Source: Palleronia rufa
Lineage (GTDB): Bacteria; Pseudomonadota; Alphaproteobacteria; Rhodobacterales; Rhodobacteraceae
Reading direction: 5' to 3'
Assembly (NCBI RefSeq): GCF_000743715.1
Contig: NZ_JQEY01000001.1
Coordinates: 639,665-703,664 of the forward strand
DNA length: 64,000 nt
The stretch's first letter is position 1. The number at the start of each line of letters is the position of its first letter. Both the position numbers and the translations under genes were made by a program. Positions 36,791 to 45,670 of the stretch are shown here, one piece after another. The notes under the pieces were generated by a model that was not told the DNA's origin, searched no databases, and was given only the letters and a program-made list of their open reading frames with translations.

Positions 36791-38164
36791 ATGGCCGACA
36801 GCTATACCCCCGGCATCGCCGCCCACCGTCTGGAAGCAGAGCAGATCGCGCTGAACTTCGCCGATCTGCACCCGCCGCTGGACGCGCATGAGGCCGCGGT
36901 CGCCGCGGACCGGTGCTATTTCTGCTACGACGCGCCCTGTGTGACCGCCTGCCCCACAGCGATCGACATTCCGCTTTTCATCCGCCAGATCTCGACCGGG
37001 CAGAGCGATGAGGCCGGGCGCACGATCCTGGGCCAGAACGTGCTGGGCGGCATGTGCGCCCGCGTCTGCCCGACGGAGGATCTGTGCGAAGGGGCCTGCG
37101 TGCGCGAGGCCGCAGAGGGCAAGCCGGTCGAGATCGGCCGCCTGCAGCGCCACGCCACCGACACGCTGATGGCGCGCCAGGACCACCCGTTCGGGCGCGC
37201 GCCCGAGACCGGCCACCGGGTCGCCGTGGTCGGGGCCGGTCCGGCGGGGCTGGCCTGCGCGCACCGGCTGGCCATGCGGGGCCATGCGGTGACGCTCTAT
37301 GACGCCAAGGACAAGCCTGGCGGGCTGAACGAATTCGGGATCGCGGCCTACAAGTCCACGGACGGTTTCGCGCAGGCAGAGGTCGATTGGCTCTTGCAGA
37401 TCGGCGGCATCGCGTTGGAGCCGGGCCGCGCACTGGGGCGGGATCTGACGCTGGACGGGCTGACGGCGGAATTCGACGCGGTGTTCCTGGGCGTGGGTCT
37501 TGCCGGGGTCAACGCGCTGGAGGCGGCGGGGACGGACCGCGACGGCGTGCAGGATGCGGTCGGATTCATCGCTGCCCTGCGCCAGGCGGACGATCTGTCC
37601 GCCCTGCCGGTGGGCCGCAATGTGGTCGTCATCGGCGGCGGCATGACCGCCATCGACGCCGCCGTGCAGTCCAGGCTGCTGGGCGCGGAGACCGTGACCG
37701 TGGCCTATCGCCGGGGCCGCGGCCGGATGGGCGCGTCGCGCTACGAGCAGGATCTGGCGACATCCAGTGGCGTTCGGATCCTGGAGAACGCGCAGCCGCG
37801 CGCGATCCTCGGCAACGGCGCCGTACAGCAGATCGAGCTGGAATACACCGCCGACGACGGGACCGGCCTCAAGGGCACCGGAGAGACCCTGCGCCTGCCC
37901 GCCGACCAGGTGTTCAAGGCGATCGGCCAGACGCTGACGCTGGCGGCGGGGCTGGAGGCCGACGGCGCCAAGATCCGCGTGGACGCCCGCGGCCGCACCT
38001 CTGCCCCGCGTGTCTGGGCCGGCGGCGACTGTACCCCCGGCGACGACCTGACCGTGGTCGCCGTGGCTCAGGGCCGCGACGCGGCAGAGGACATCCATGC
38101 CGAACTGACCGGCGCCGCCCGTGCCGTGACCGGCGCCCGTATCGGCGACGCCGCCCGGACCTGA
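36791..38164 (+). CDS. preT: NAD-dependent dihydropyrimidine dehydrogenase, subunit PreT
   Basis: A 457-residue flavin and Fe-S subunit that passes electrons from NADH to PreA, which reduces uracil or thymine. The N-terminal Fe-S Cys are in CYFCYDAPCVTACPTAIDIP and GGMCARVCPTEDLCEGACVR. The FAD site VAVVGAGPAGLACAHRLAMR and the NAD site VVVIGGGMTAIDAAVQSRLL are intact. VFKAIGQTLT and VWAGGDCTPGDDLTVVAVAQ are typical of the GltD-like family. It precedes preA in the same orientation with one small frame between. Confidence 0.92.
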   Translation: MADSYTPGIAAHRLEAEQIALNFADLHPPLDAHEAAVAADRCYFCYDAPCVTACPTAIDIPLFIRQISTGQSDEAGRTILGQNVLGGMCARVCPTEDLCEGACVREAAEGKPVEIGRLQRHATDTLMARQDHPFGRAPETGHRVAVVGAGPAGLACAHRLAMRGHAVTLYDAKDKPGGLNEFGIAAYKSTDGFAQAEVDWLLQIGGIALEPGRALGRDLTLDGLTAEFDAVFLGVGLAGVNALEAAGTDRDGVQDAVGFIAALRQADDLSALPVGRNVVVIGGGMTAIDAAVQSRLLGAETVTVAYRRGRGRMGASRYEQDLATSSGVRILENAQPRAILGNGAVQQIELEYTADDGTGLKGTGETLRLPADQVFKAIGQTLTLAAGLEADGAKIRVDARGRTSAPRVWAGGDCTPGDDLTVVAVAQGRDAAEDIHAELTGAARAVTGARIGDAART

Positions 38165-38176
38165 GGGGGACACACC

Positions 38177-38692
38177 ATGGCCGATCCGAGCACGGCCGAA
38201 CGCGGGGCGCTCGATGCGATATCGACGTTGCAGGACCCGGTGCGATTGCGCGCCACGATTGCGAACGCTCGTGGAAGAAATAGCCCTGTCGTGGAACGCG
38301 CCGTATTCTCGCATCTGCGCGCGGTTCGGCCAGAGGCAACTCCCGGAACGGTCGAACACGATGTCCGGCTGGCTGTTCACGCGCCGAAAGAGATGGTGAC
38401 CGCAGAGCGCGGAAAGACCGCGCGGCTCAGCCGCACGCGAAAGAAGATCGGCCGGGACGGTGAGGCCAGGGCCGCTGCCGACCTGACGCTCCGCCAGACC
38501 GCCTTGGGCGGGTTCGTAATGCCGGTGGAACGCGGGCACCCCGAACTGCCGTTCGAAGCCGTCGTGCCGCGCCAGTCCAAGACGTTCGACGCAGGCGTGC
38601 ACATTGCCGCCCGGGATCGCCCGGTCGCCGGGACCATCGACCCGACCCCCTCAACGCAAGCTGGCACAGGAGATCAGCCATGGCCGATCTGA
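38177..38692 (+). CDS. Hypothetical protein between preT and preA
   Basis: A 171-residue frame starts at ATG 38177, 12 bp after the preT stop, and overlaps the preA start by 13 bp, as expected for an operon member. The translation has a basic central part (KEMVTAERGKTARLSRTRKK) and no domain I recognise. Frame quality is mixed; another frame (38214-38399) also reads like protein (SWNAPYSRICARFG), so a frameshift in an older gene is possible. Function unknown. Confidence 0.35.
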   Translation: MADPSTAERGALDAISTLQDPVRLRATIANARGRNSPVVERAVFSHLRAVRPEATPGTVEHDVRLAVHAPKEMVTAERGKTARLSRTRKKIGRDGEARAAADLTLRQTALGGFVMPVERGHPELPFEAVVPRQSKTFDAGVHIAARDRPVAGTIDPTPSTQAGTGDQPWPI

Positions 38693-39984
38693 CCACCGAC
38701 TTCGTGGGCATCACCAGCCCCAACCCGTTCTGGCTGGCCTCGGCCCCGCCCACGGACAAGGAGTACAACGTCCGCCGCGCGTTTCAGGCCGGTTGGGGCG
38801 GGGTCGTATGGAAGACGCTGGGGGCGGAGGGCCCTCCGGTCGTCAACGTCAACGGCCCCCGCTACGGCGCGATCCACGGCGCCGACCGGCGGCTTCTGGG
38901 TCTCAACAACATCGAGCTGATCACCGACCGCCCGCTGGAGGTGAACCTGGAGGAGATGGCCCGGGTCAAGGCCGACTGGCCGGACCGCGCGCTGATCGCC
39001 TCGATCATGGTCCCGTGCGAGGAAGCCGCCTGGAAGGCGATCCTGCCCCGCGTGGCCGAGACCAACGCCGACGGGATCGAGTTGAACTTCGGCTGCCCCC
39101 ACGGGATGAGCGAGCGTGGCATGGGCTCTGCCGTGGGTCAGGTGCCCGAATACATCGAGATGGTCGTCCGCTGGTGCAAGGCATATTACGACCGCCCGGT
39201 GATCGTGAAGCTGACCCCCAACATCGCCGACATCCGCAAACCGGCAGAGGCCGCGCGGAACGGCGGTGCCGATGCCGTCAGCCTGATCAACACGATCAAC
39301 TCGATCACGTCGGTCAACCTCGACACCATGAGCCCGGAGCCGTCGATCGACGGCAAGGGATCGCATGGCGGTTATTGCGGCCCCGCCGTCAAGCCCATCG
39401 CGCTGTCCATGGTGTCCGAGATCGCACGGGCCGAGGCGACGCGGGGCATGCCGATCTCCGGCATCGGCGGCGTCACCACCTGGCGCGACGCGGCCGAGTT
39501 CATCGCCTTGGGTTGCGGCAACGTGCAGGTCTGCACCGCGGCCATGACCTACGGATTTCGCATCGTGTCGGAGATGGCGTCGGGGCTGTCGGCCTGGATG
39601 GACGACAAGGGCTATGCGCGGGTGTCCGACGTGGTGGGCCGCGCGGTGCCGAACGTCACCGACTGGCAGTACCTGAACCTCAACTACGTGACCAAGGCGC
39701 GGATCGACCAGGACGCCTGCATCCAGTGCGGCCGCTGCTACGCCGCGTGCGAGGACACGTCCCACCAGGCCATCGCCATGTCCCCGGCGCGGATGTTCAC
39801 CGTGAAGGACGACGAATGCGTAGCCTGCAACCTCTGTGTGGAGGTCTGCCCGGTCGAGGACTGCATCACCATGGTGGAACTGCAGCCCGGCGAGACGGAT
39901 CCCCGCACTGGCAGGACGGTCGAGGACGCTTCCGCCAACTGGACCACCCACCCCAACAACCCCGGCGCCGTCGCGGCGGAGTAA
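38680..39984 (+). CDS. preA: NAD-dependent dihydropyrimidine dehydrogenase, subunit PreA
   Basis: A 434-residue subunit that reduces uracil and thymine to their 5,6-dihydro forms. The FMN barrel has LASAPPTDKEYNVRRAFQAG and WGGVVWKTLG, and the active-site loop LNFGCPHGMSERGMGSAVGQ carries the catalytic Cys (in full-length DPD the motif is NLSCPHGMGERGMG). The C-terminal ferredoxin-like part has CIQCGRCYAACEDTSH and CVACNLCVEVCPVEDCI for two 4Fe-4S clusters. It is the partner of preT and the first step of the reductive pyrimidine pathway completed by genes near 47-50 kb. Confidence 0.93.
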   Translation: MADLTTDFVGITSPNPFWLASAPPTDKEYNVRRAFQAGWGGVVWKTLGAEGPPVVNVNGPRYGAIHGADRRLLGLNNIELITDRPLEVNLEEMARVKADWPDRALIASIMVPCEEAAWKAILPRVAETNADGIELNFGCPHGMSERGMGSAVGQVPEYIEMVVRWCKAYYDRPVIVKLTPNIADIRKPAEAARNGGADAVSLINTINSITSVNLDTMSPEPSIDGKGSHGGYCGPAVKPIALSMVSEIARAEATRGMPISGIGGVTTWRDAAEFIALGCGNVQVCTAAMTYGFRIVSEMASGLSAWMDDKGYARVSDVVGRAVPNVTDWQYLNLNYVTKARIDQDACIQCGRCYAACEDTSHQAIAMSPARMFTVKDDECVACNLCVEVCPVEDCITMVELQPGETDPRTGRTVEDASANWTTHPNNPGAVAAE

Positions 39985-40440
39985 GGGGGTTTGGACGGGG
40001 CCGGGCGGACCTGATGGGAGCTTGATCGCGATGCCGCCACAGATGTGCGCTGAGGCGGCAACGCTGGTGCCGGATCGGTCGGGCATGTGCTCTTGAGAGC
40101 AGGTATTGAACATCGGCTGGGGGTCCGCAATTTGCCGAATGCCGCGTTCCGCATGATGCCAGCTTCGGCGGGTTGTGCTGCGATTGCAGCACGGTGTTCC
40201 GTTTCATACTTCGTTTGCCCTCGATGGCGTTCCGGCCATCCGTGGCGGACCCCTGTGCAGTGCTGAGAGCGTTTTGCGCGAACGTGGCATTGAGAACGGT
40301 GCCATACTCAGCCGACGCGATCGAGACGCGCGGTCGTGCCGCAGGACTTTCCGGCTCGGCCAAGCTCTTATCCAGCCGGATTTCGCATGGTTCCGATCCT
40401 CGACCCATCACCGGGTCTGCCGCGCGAAGACACCAACTGA
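39985..40440. other. Intergenic stretch, no recognised gene
   Basis: Between preA and the AraC remnant I find no family match in any frame. Frames are Cys- and Arg-rich, typical of non-coding DNA here. It may be debris from the recombination that brought in the neighbouring guanidine cassette. Confidence 0.4.
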
Positions 40441-40770
40441 TTTGTCAGTCGCCGGGGAGCCCAGTATGTCGGGATAAGGCGGCTTGTCGCTATCGCCCGC
40501 CCTGTAGCCTGTGGTGGTGTCGCGACGGCCATCGTAGAACATCGTCCCGAAAACGACGTGGCGTTGCGCATCGACATTGCGCAATCGCGCGCTGGCAGCC
40601 CCCCGGAAGCGCCTCTTGATGCGTTGCAGCGGGCGCTTGCCGAACTCGGCGCTGGTGCCCCGGTGACGGAATGCGCCTTCGATGCGGGTTGCCGCGACAG
40701 CGCGTCGTTCATCACCGCCCTACGTGCGGCGCAGGGCCTGGCGCCGGGCTGGCTCTTTCGCGCCGGGTGC
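40441..40770 (+). pseudogene. C-terminal fragment of an AraC-family regulator
   Basis: The open frame reads DALQRALAELGAGAPVTECA, FDAGCRDSASFITALRAAQG and LAPGWLFR, matching the second helix-turn-helix of AraC proteins (usual form VTEAALDAGYdSpSAFIaAFRRalGtTPgrYF). The upstream part (GAQYVGIRRLVAIARP) is too short for the remaining domains, and there is a TGA just before 40441. The 3' end runs into the antisense of the small membrane protein gene at 40720. It is a remnant. Confidence 0.55.
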
Positions 40771-40953
40771 GCTTGTTGCTGCCGCAAACGCCGCAGCACG
40801 AGCGTAAACGATAGCTGCAATGGGAATCCCAACGCACGCGCTCAGAACCGGCCAGACGCTTGCATCCGCGTGGGCGTGAGAGGCGGCTGCGGTGTGGGAC
40901 AGCGCTGGGTTTGCGGACAGCAGGGACAGGACGGCGAGGGTCGTGGTTTTCAT
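40720..40953 (-). CDS. Small secreted or membrane protein with His residues
   Basis: A 77-residue protein with a signal-like start (MKTTTLAVLSLLSANPALSH), a short His-containing segment (TAAASHAHADAS), one hydrophobic helix (WPVLSACVGIPIAAIVYARA) and a basic tail. Its ATG overlaps the previous stop, so it is the sixth gene of the guanidine operon. It may be periplasmic and bind metal; that is inference from the His and the context. Confidence 0.55.
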   Translation of the reverse strand: MKTTTLAVLSLLSANPALSHTAAASHAHADASVWPVLSACVGIPIAAIVYARAAAFAAATSAPGAKEPARRQALRRT

Positions 40954-41405
40954 GCTTCGATCTCCCGCTTACGGGTTGTCAGAAAGTCCCGCAGATCGAG
41001 GGCGGACTTTTCGTCCATCGACACGTAGATCAGCGACATGTTGGTGCGCTCGCGGACCATCTCTCCCGGGAACGGCAGGTAGGACAGCTCTCGGGATCCG
41101 AAGCTGGGGGACGCGGTGCCGACCTGCCACTCCGTCGTCAGTTCCACGTCCACAAGCTTCAGTGCCGTCGCGCCGGAGCGGCCGGGACGCTCGAACGGCA
41201 CGCCCGCCAGCCTGAGGTAGCTGGTCTTGTCCCTGGCCTGGACGAACCCGTCGATGAACTGGGCGGCAAGCACCTGAAGGTCCGCCGCCGCATCCTCTGC
41301 ATGCATGTGGCTGTGCAGGTGATCCGCGTCGTGGGGGTGGTTGTGGTCGTGCGGATGGTGGTGGTGATGGTCGTGCGGGGCATGGTCATGGGGCATGGGG
41401 GTCAT
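40950..41405 (-). CDS. Histidine-rich cytosolic protein of the guanidine operon
   Basis: A 151-residue protein. The first 35 residues hold about 16 His (for example HDHAPHDHHHHHPHDHNHPH), then a folded domain without obvious catalytic residues (LQVLAAQFIDGFVQARDKTS, FGSRELSYLPFPGEMVRERT). It overlaps the ureohydrolase gene by 4 bp. Guanidine hydrolase is a nickel enzyme that elsewhere needs HypA/HypB-like chaperones; none is encoded here. A nickel store or chaperone role is therefore a reasonable inference, not shown by sequence. Confidence 0.65.
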   Translation of the reverse strand: MTPMPHDHAPHDHHHHHPHDHNHPHDADHLHSHMHAEDAAADLQVLAAQFIDGFVQARDKTSYLRLAGVPFERPGRSGATALKLVDVELTTEWQVGTASPSFGSRELSYLPFPGEMVRERTNMSLIYVSMDEKSALDLRDFLTTRKREIEA

Positions 41406-42676
41406 CCGATCCTGTGGGGTTCTGGGTTCGACCAGCGCTTGCCGTCGAACTCGCCATGGGGAATCGCCACCGGCTTGTCGATGTGGCGCTTGTGGGCCCC
41501 CAGCTTGCCGTGGGACACCAGCGATCCCAGAACGTCCACGATGACCCGCGTGCCCATCAGCGCCGTGATCTCTGACTGGTCGTAGGGCGGGCTGACCTCG
41601 ACCAGCTCCATCCCGCAGATGCCTTCGGCCGCGACCCTGGAGGCCAGCGCGAGGGCCTCTCGCGGCAGGAAGCCGCCCGGTTCGGGCCAGCCGGTTCCGG
41701 GCACGAAGCCGCAGTCGATGCTGTCGATGTCGAAGGACAGGTAGACCATGTCCACCCCGTCCCAGGCCATTTCCAGCGCCATCTCGGCGGTCCTGTCGAT
41801 GCCCATCGCCTCCATGTCGGACATGGTGATGATGTTGGTCTGGCGCTCGCGGGCGACCTTCACGGCCTCACGCGGGACCTGCCAGCCGCCGATGCCGACC
41901 TGAACCAGGTTCCTGGGCGACACGTTCGGCATGTCGGTGGCGTGGAACCACGGCGTGGTGTGCATCCGCTCGTCCAGGTCCTTTTCCTGGATGTCGGCGT
42001 GGCGGTCGAAATGCACGATGCCGATTTTCTTCGATGTGCATTCGGCAATGCCGCGCAGGCACGGGAAACCGATGGAGTGGTCGCCGCCGATCATGATGGG
42101 CAGGGAACCGGACGAGAACACGTGGCTGACCGCCCGGCTGATCTGGTCGAAGCTCTTTTCGATGTTCGCCGGAATGGTGAACACGTCGCCGGCGTCGCAC
42201 ATGGTCATCTGCTCGCGCAGGTCGACGCCGGTTTCGTAGTTGTAGGGCGTGTAGAGCGCGGAGATCTTGCGCACCCCCTGCGGTCCGAAGCGGGTGCCGG
42301 CGCGGTAGGTGGTGCCGCCGTCGAACGGGATGCCCAGAACGGTCGCGTCGTAATGGGCGACCTCCTGCACGTCCTCGGCATAGGGCGCTTTCAGGAAGGT
42401 GTTGATGCCGGCGTAATGGGGCAGCTCGCCGCGCGCGAAGGTGGGAATGGACTTGTCGTCGATGCTGTCGGCGCCCGTCAGGCCCATGCGCAGCGCCCAG
42501 CGGCGCTCTTCGTCCCAGCGCCCCCCCGGCAGCTCTTCCTCCTTCTGCATGGCCTTCCAGCCGCCCAGCTTGGTCAGGTCGGGATGGTGGCCACGGCGCC
42601 CGCGGGCGGCAAGGCGGCCGGCCATGGCGCGGGGATGGCGGGAGCGCGCTTCGGCGCGGTCAAGATCAGAGAACAT
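41402..42676 (-). CDS. gdmH: Guanidine hydrolase-like ureohydrolase
   Basis: A 424-residue member of the arginase/agmatinase superfamily with a long N-terminal extension (about 90 residues), as in guanidine hydrolases. Metal ligands are in IMIGGDHSIGFPCLRGIAEC (His), IGIVHFDRHADIQEKDLDER (Asp, His, Asp) and YLSFDIDSIDCGFVPGTGWP (Asp, Asp). HTTPWFHATDMPNV is also seen in this group. It is predicted to split guanidine into urea and ammonium with nickel. The evidence is the family, the ABC importer behind it and the guanidine-I riboswitch in front. I chose ATG 42676 with GAGGGAGA upstream over 42691. Agmatinase or guanidinobutyrase are the alternatives. Confidence 0.8.
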   Translation of the reverse strand: MFSDLDRAEARSRHPRAMAGRLAARGRRGHHPDLTKLGGWKAMQKEEELPGGRWDEERRWALRMGLTGADSIDDKSIPTFARGELPHYAGINTFLKAPYAEDVQEVAHYDATVLGIPFDGGTTYRAGTRFGPQGVRKISALYTPYNYETGVDLREQMTMCDAGDVFTIPANIEKSFDQISRAVSHVFSSGSLPIMIGGDHSIGFPCLRGIAECTSKKIGIVHFDRHADIQEKDLDERMHTTPWFHATDMPNVSPRNLVQVGIGGWQVPREAVKVARERQTNIITMSDMEAMGIDRTAEMALEMAWDGVDMVYLSFDIDSIDCGFVPGTGWPEPGGFLPREALALASRVAAEGICGMELVEVSPPYDQSEITALMGTRVIVDVLGSLVSHGKLGAHKRHIDKPVAIPHGEFDGKRWSNPEPHRIG

Positions 42677-42771
42677 CGCTGTCTCCCTCATGTGCCCCGA
42701 TCTGCGGGGCGGTCGGTACGGGCCTTGGCAAACCTGTCTGCGCGGGGCCCGGCGGCGCGCAGGAGGGACGT

Positions 42772-43539
42772 CTAATGCGCGGCGAGCCGGGGGTAGTTGT
42801 CCAGGATATGCTGAAAGGGCACGCCGCCGTCGCGCGCATCGAAATCATATGTGACCGTGGCGCCGAACGCCTCTGGCATGTGGGGATCCCAGCGCGTCTT
42901 GTCGAAGACCAGCACGCGGTCGCCAAGCTTGAAGCCCTCGCTCAGATCGTGGGTGACCATGAAGACCGTCATTCTCGTCTCGGCCCGCAGCTCTGTCAGG
43001 AAGTCATGCATGGCAATTCGCGTGCCAGGGTCGAGCGCACCGAACGGTTCGTCCAGCAAAAGAATCCGGGGCCGCGCGGTCAGGGCCTGTCCGATGGCAA
43101 GGCGTTGCTGCATTCCGCCCGACAGTGTCGCGGGATAATTCTTGGCCACATGCGCCAAGCCGATGCGGTCCAGCGTCTTGTCAGCCCGGTCGCGTGCCGC
43201 ACGCAGTCTGGCGCCGAAGAACCGGCCCAGCCCGCTTGGGAAGCTCTCGGCAGCGACGATGTTGTCGCGTACGGTCATGTGCGGGAAGACTGAGTATCTC
43301 TGGAACACCACGCCGCGCTCCCGCCCCGGCTCGCGCGCAGGTTCGCCGCCGTCGATGCGGATCTCGCCGCGGCTCGGCGTCTCGTCCGCCAGCAGCAGGC
43401 GGAGGAAAGTGGACTTGCCGCAGCCAGAGGCCCCCACGATAGAGACGAACTCTCCCTCTGCCACGTCCAGATTGACCCGCTCGATGATCGAGCGATCGCC
43501 ATAGCGCTGCCAGACATCTGTGACGGTCACGAAGCTCAC
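42772..43539 (-). CDS. ABC transporter ATP-binding protein, guanidine importer
   Basis: A 255-residue nitrate/sulfonate-type ATPase. Walker A is VGASGCGKSTFLRLLLADET, the Q-loop GVVFQRYSVFPHMTVRDNIV, the signature LSGGMQQRLAIGQALTARPR, Walker B ILLLDEPFGALDPGTR, and the switch His is in FMVTHDLSEGF. The start is GTG 43539, overlapping the permease stop (GTGA). It lies 95 bp before the ureohydrolase gene on the same strand. Confidence 0.9.
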   Translation of the reverse strand: MSFVTVTDVWQRYGDRSIIERVNLDVAEGEFVSIVGASGCGKSTFLRLLLADETPSRGEIRIDGGEPAREPGRERGVVFQRYSVFPHMTVRDNIVAAESFPSGLGRFFGARLRAARDRADKTLDRIGLAHVAKNYPATLSGGMQQRLAIGQALTARPRILLLDEPFGALDPGTRIAMHDFLTELRAETRMTVFMVTHDLSEGFKLGDRVLVFDKTRWDPHMPEAFGATVTYDFDARDGGVPFQHILDNYPRLAAH

Positions 43540-44348
43540 AGCCCCGCCTCCAGCCACGGGAAGGCGGCGCGCGACGTGGCCTTCAACGCCCAATCTATCA
43601 GAAAGGCCAGAAGCGTGATCCAGATGACGTAGGTCAGGATGATGTCCATCGCGAGATACCGGCGGACAAGGAAAATGCGGTAGCCAAGCCCAGAGTCCGC
43701 CGCGACCGCCTCGGCCGCGATCAGGAACAGCCACGCGGCCCCCAGCGACAAGCGCACCGACTGAAGCAGGCGCGGCAGGATCTTCGGCAGAACCACACGC
43801 AGGGCGATCACCGCCGTCGACGCGCCAAGGGTCTGCGCCTTGACGATTTCCTCATGCGGGATGTCGAGCACGCGCTGGCTGAGGTCGCGGGTTATGAATG
43901 GCGTGATGCCCACGACGATCAGAACGACCTTGGACGTTTCTCCCAATCCGAAGACGATAAAGAGGATCGGCAGAAGGGCCAGCGGCGGCACCATCGAAAC
44001 GACGGCGACGAAATCCGACAGGGTGCGCCGCGCATAGGGCAGCATGCCGATCAGAGTTCCCAGTACCGTTGCCGACGCGGCGGCGATGCCGACCCCAAGG
44101 CCAAGGCGGCGCAGGCTGGACAAGGTGTCGGTCCACAGCAGGATGTCACCCGAGCGCCGGTCACCTTCGGTGAAGATCTGCCGCGCGGTCGCGGCAATGG
44201 TTTCCGGCGCGGGCAACAGCTTGTCCGCGGGATTCGCGGCCAACCGGACCTCCGATCCGATCCAGTAGGCGATCAGCACGGCCACGAAGGGCACCGCGGC
44301 CAGAAGCACGGCGGCGGGCCGGGCGGGACGTCGGTTGATCAAGCGCAT
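43536..44348 (-). CDS. ABC transporter permease, guanidine importer
   Basis: A 270-residue inner-membrane permease with about six helices. The cytoplasmic coupling motif EAA---G is in IVKAQTLGASTAVIALRVVL (near residue 175), and VVSMVPPLALLPILFIVFGL is the helix region typical of the TauC/SsuC group. It precedes the ATPase gene by an overlap and follows the binding protein gene by 52 bp. Confidence 0.87.
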   Translation of the reverse strand: MRLINRRPARPAAVLLAAVPFVAVLIAYWIGSEVRLAANPADKLLPAPETIAATARQIFTEGDRRSGDILLWTDTLSSLRRLGLGVGIAAASATVLGTLIGMLPYARRTLSDFVAVVSMVPPLALLPILFIVFGLGETSKVVLIVVGITPFITRDLSQRVLDIPHEEIVKAQTLGASTAVIALRVVLPKILPRLLQSVRLSLGAAWLFLIAAEAVAADSGLGYRIFLVRRYLAMDIILTYVIWITLLAFLIDWALKATSRAAFPWLEAGL

Positions 44349-44400
44349 GTCAGGCTCCGTTGCATGCGATCAGCCCCGACCGCGCGACGCGGGACGGGTG

Positions 44401-45465
44401 CTACAGCTCGCCGTCAGCGGCCATCTGCATGAAGCTGGCATCGAAGCGGAACTGGACGTTGCGCTCGTCTCCGGTGATCGTTCCATCGGGATACTCGATC
44501 CCGATAAAATCGGCCGATGGTGCGTTGACGCCCAGGATGCCCTTGTCGAAGAGGAACTCGGCAATGCCGACCATCGTATCTGGCAGATCCGCGCTTTCGG
44601 CCTGGGCCACGCCGTCGGCGGGGTCGTAGAACATCTCGGTCGCCTCCAGCTGCGACTTGTACCCCTCCAGATCGGTACCGGAGGCTTCGGCCATGGCGCT
44701 CAGCACCTCTGCGTCGCCCTGCGCCATCAGTTCCATGACCTCGTACCAGGCGCCGACCAGCGCGCGACCGAAATCGGGGTTGGCCTCCAGCACCTCGGTG
44801 TTGACGACCATGAGATCCAGGATCTCTCCGGGGATCTCCGAGCTGTCGAACAGGATCTTCGCATCGGGGTTCGACGACAGGATTTCCGACACCAACGGGT
44901 TCCACGTCACGACGGTGTCCACGTCATCGCTGGCGAAGGCCGCGATCATGTCCGCGTCGGAGGTGTTGACCACGCCGCCCAGGTCACGCTCGGACAGTCC
45001 GACCGTGTCCAGCGCGCGGGCCAGCAGGTAGTGAGAGACCGACAGTTCCACGAGGTTGACGGACGTGCCCGCCAGATCTTCCAGCGTCGTGTCGCCAGAG
45101 GCGATCACCGCGTCGTTGCCGTTGGAAAAGTCGCCGATGATCAGCGCGGTCGTGTCCACGCCGCCCCCCGCCGGGATCGACAGCGTATCCATGTTGGTGG
45201 CCGAGACGCCGTCGAAGGCGCCGGCGGTGTATTGATTGACGGATTCCACGTAGTCGTTGATCTGCACGATATCGACCGTGATGCCGTATTTCCCGGCCCA
45301 TTCATCCATGATACCGGACTGATCCAGATAGCCCCACGGCATCCAGCCGACATAGATCGACCAAGCGACGGAGAAGTCCGTTTTCTCTTGTGCAACGGCA
45401 GGTGGTGCGGCTGCGCTCGCAAGTCCGATGGCGGCGGCGGAGGCAAGATACATGGCTCTCGTCAT
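44401..45465 (-). CDS. ABC transporter substrate-binding protein, guanidine importer
   Basis: A 354-residue periplasmic protein. The signal peptide is MTRAMYLASAAAIGLASAAA followed by PPAVAQ. The mature part fits the NMT1/TauA class (FSVAWSIYVGWMPWGYLDQS, ATNMDTLSIPAGGGVDTTAL, TWNPLVSEIL). Related proteins are often annotated as urea binding, but the guanidine-I riboswitch 95 bp upstream and the ureohydrolase downstream point to guanidine. The ATG at 45465 was chosen for the signal peptide. Confidence 0.85.
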   Translation of the reverse strand: MTRAMYLASAAAIGLASAAAPPAVAQEKTDFSVAWSIYVGWMPWGYLDQSGIMDEWAGKYGITVDIVQINDYVESVNQYTAGAFDGVSATNMDTLSIPAGGGVDTTALIIGDFSNGNDAVIASGDTTLEDLAGTSVNLVELSVSHYLLARALDTVGLSERDLGGVVNTSDADMIAAFASDDVDTVVTWNPLVSEILSSNPDAKILFDSSEIPGEILDLMVVNTEVLEANPDFGRALVGAWYEVMELMAQGDAEVLSAMAEASGTDLEGYKSQLEATEMFYDPADGVAQAESADLPDTMVGIAEFLFDKGILGVNAPSADFIGIEYPDGTITGDERNVQFRFDASFMQMAADGEL

Positions 45466-45559
45466 GGGGCATCCCTGTTGGTCAGCGTCCCGCCCGATCG
45501 TCTTGTCTGTCAGGTCGGATCCGCTGGCGGAACGGGAGTGTGGTGCGGTCCAGATCTGC

Positions 45560-45670
45560 GCAGTGCTCCTCCCGGGATTTTGCCCCGCCGTGTGCCTGAC
45601 CGGAATTTGCCGACCCGGTGATATTTCTTGGACCTGACCCGCAATGCGGCGGAACCCTAAATACCCTGCA
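45560..45670 (-). promoter_or_regulatory. Guanidine-I (ykkC) riboswitch
   Basis: The minus strand from 45660 reads TTAGGGTTCCG, then GGTCAGGTCCAAGA, ACACGGCGGGGCAAAATCCC and GGGAG, in the order and spacing of the ykkC/guanidine-I aptamer (consensus blocks CTAGGGTTCCG, GGTCTGGTCCGAGA, ACACGG...GGGAtAAAAgCCCGGGAGA). GCAG (45669-45666) and CTGC (45563-45560) could close stem P1. It ends 95 bp before the importer gene. It should switch the operon on when guanidine rises. Confidence 0.88.

Noticed and set aside
36716-38602. A 628-residue minus-strand open frame across preT
   Set aside because: Antisense shadow of preT with no recognisable domain.
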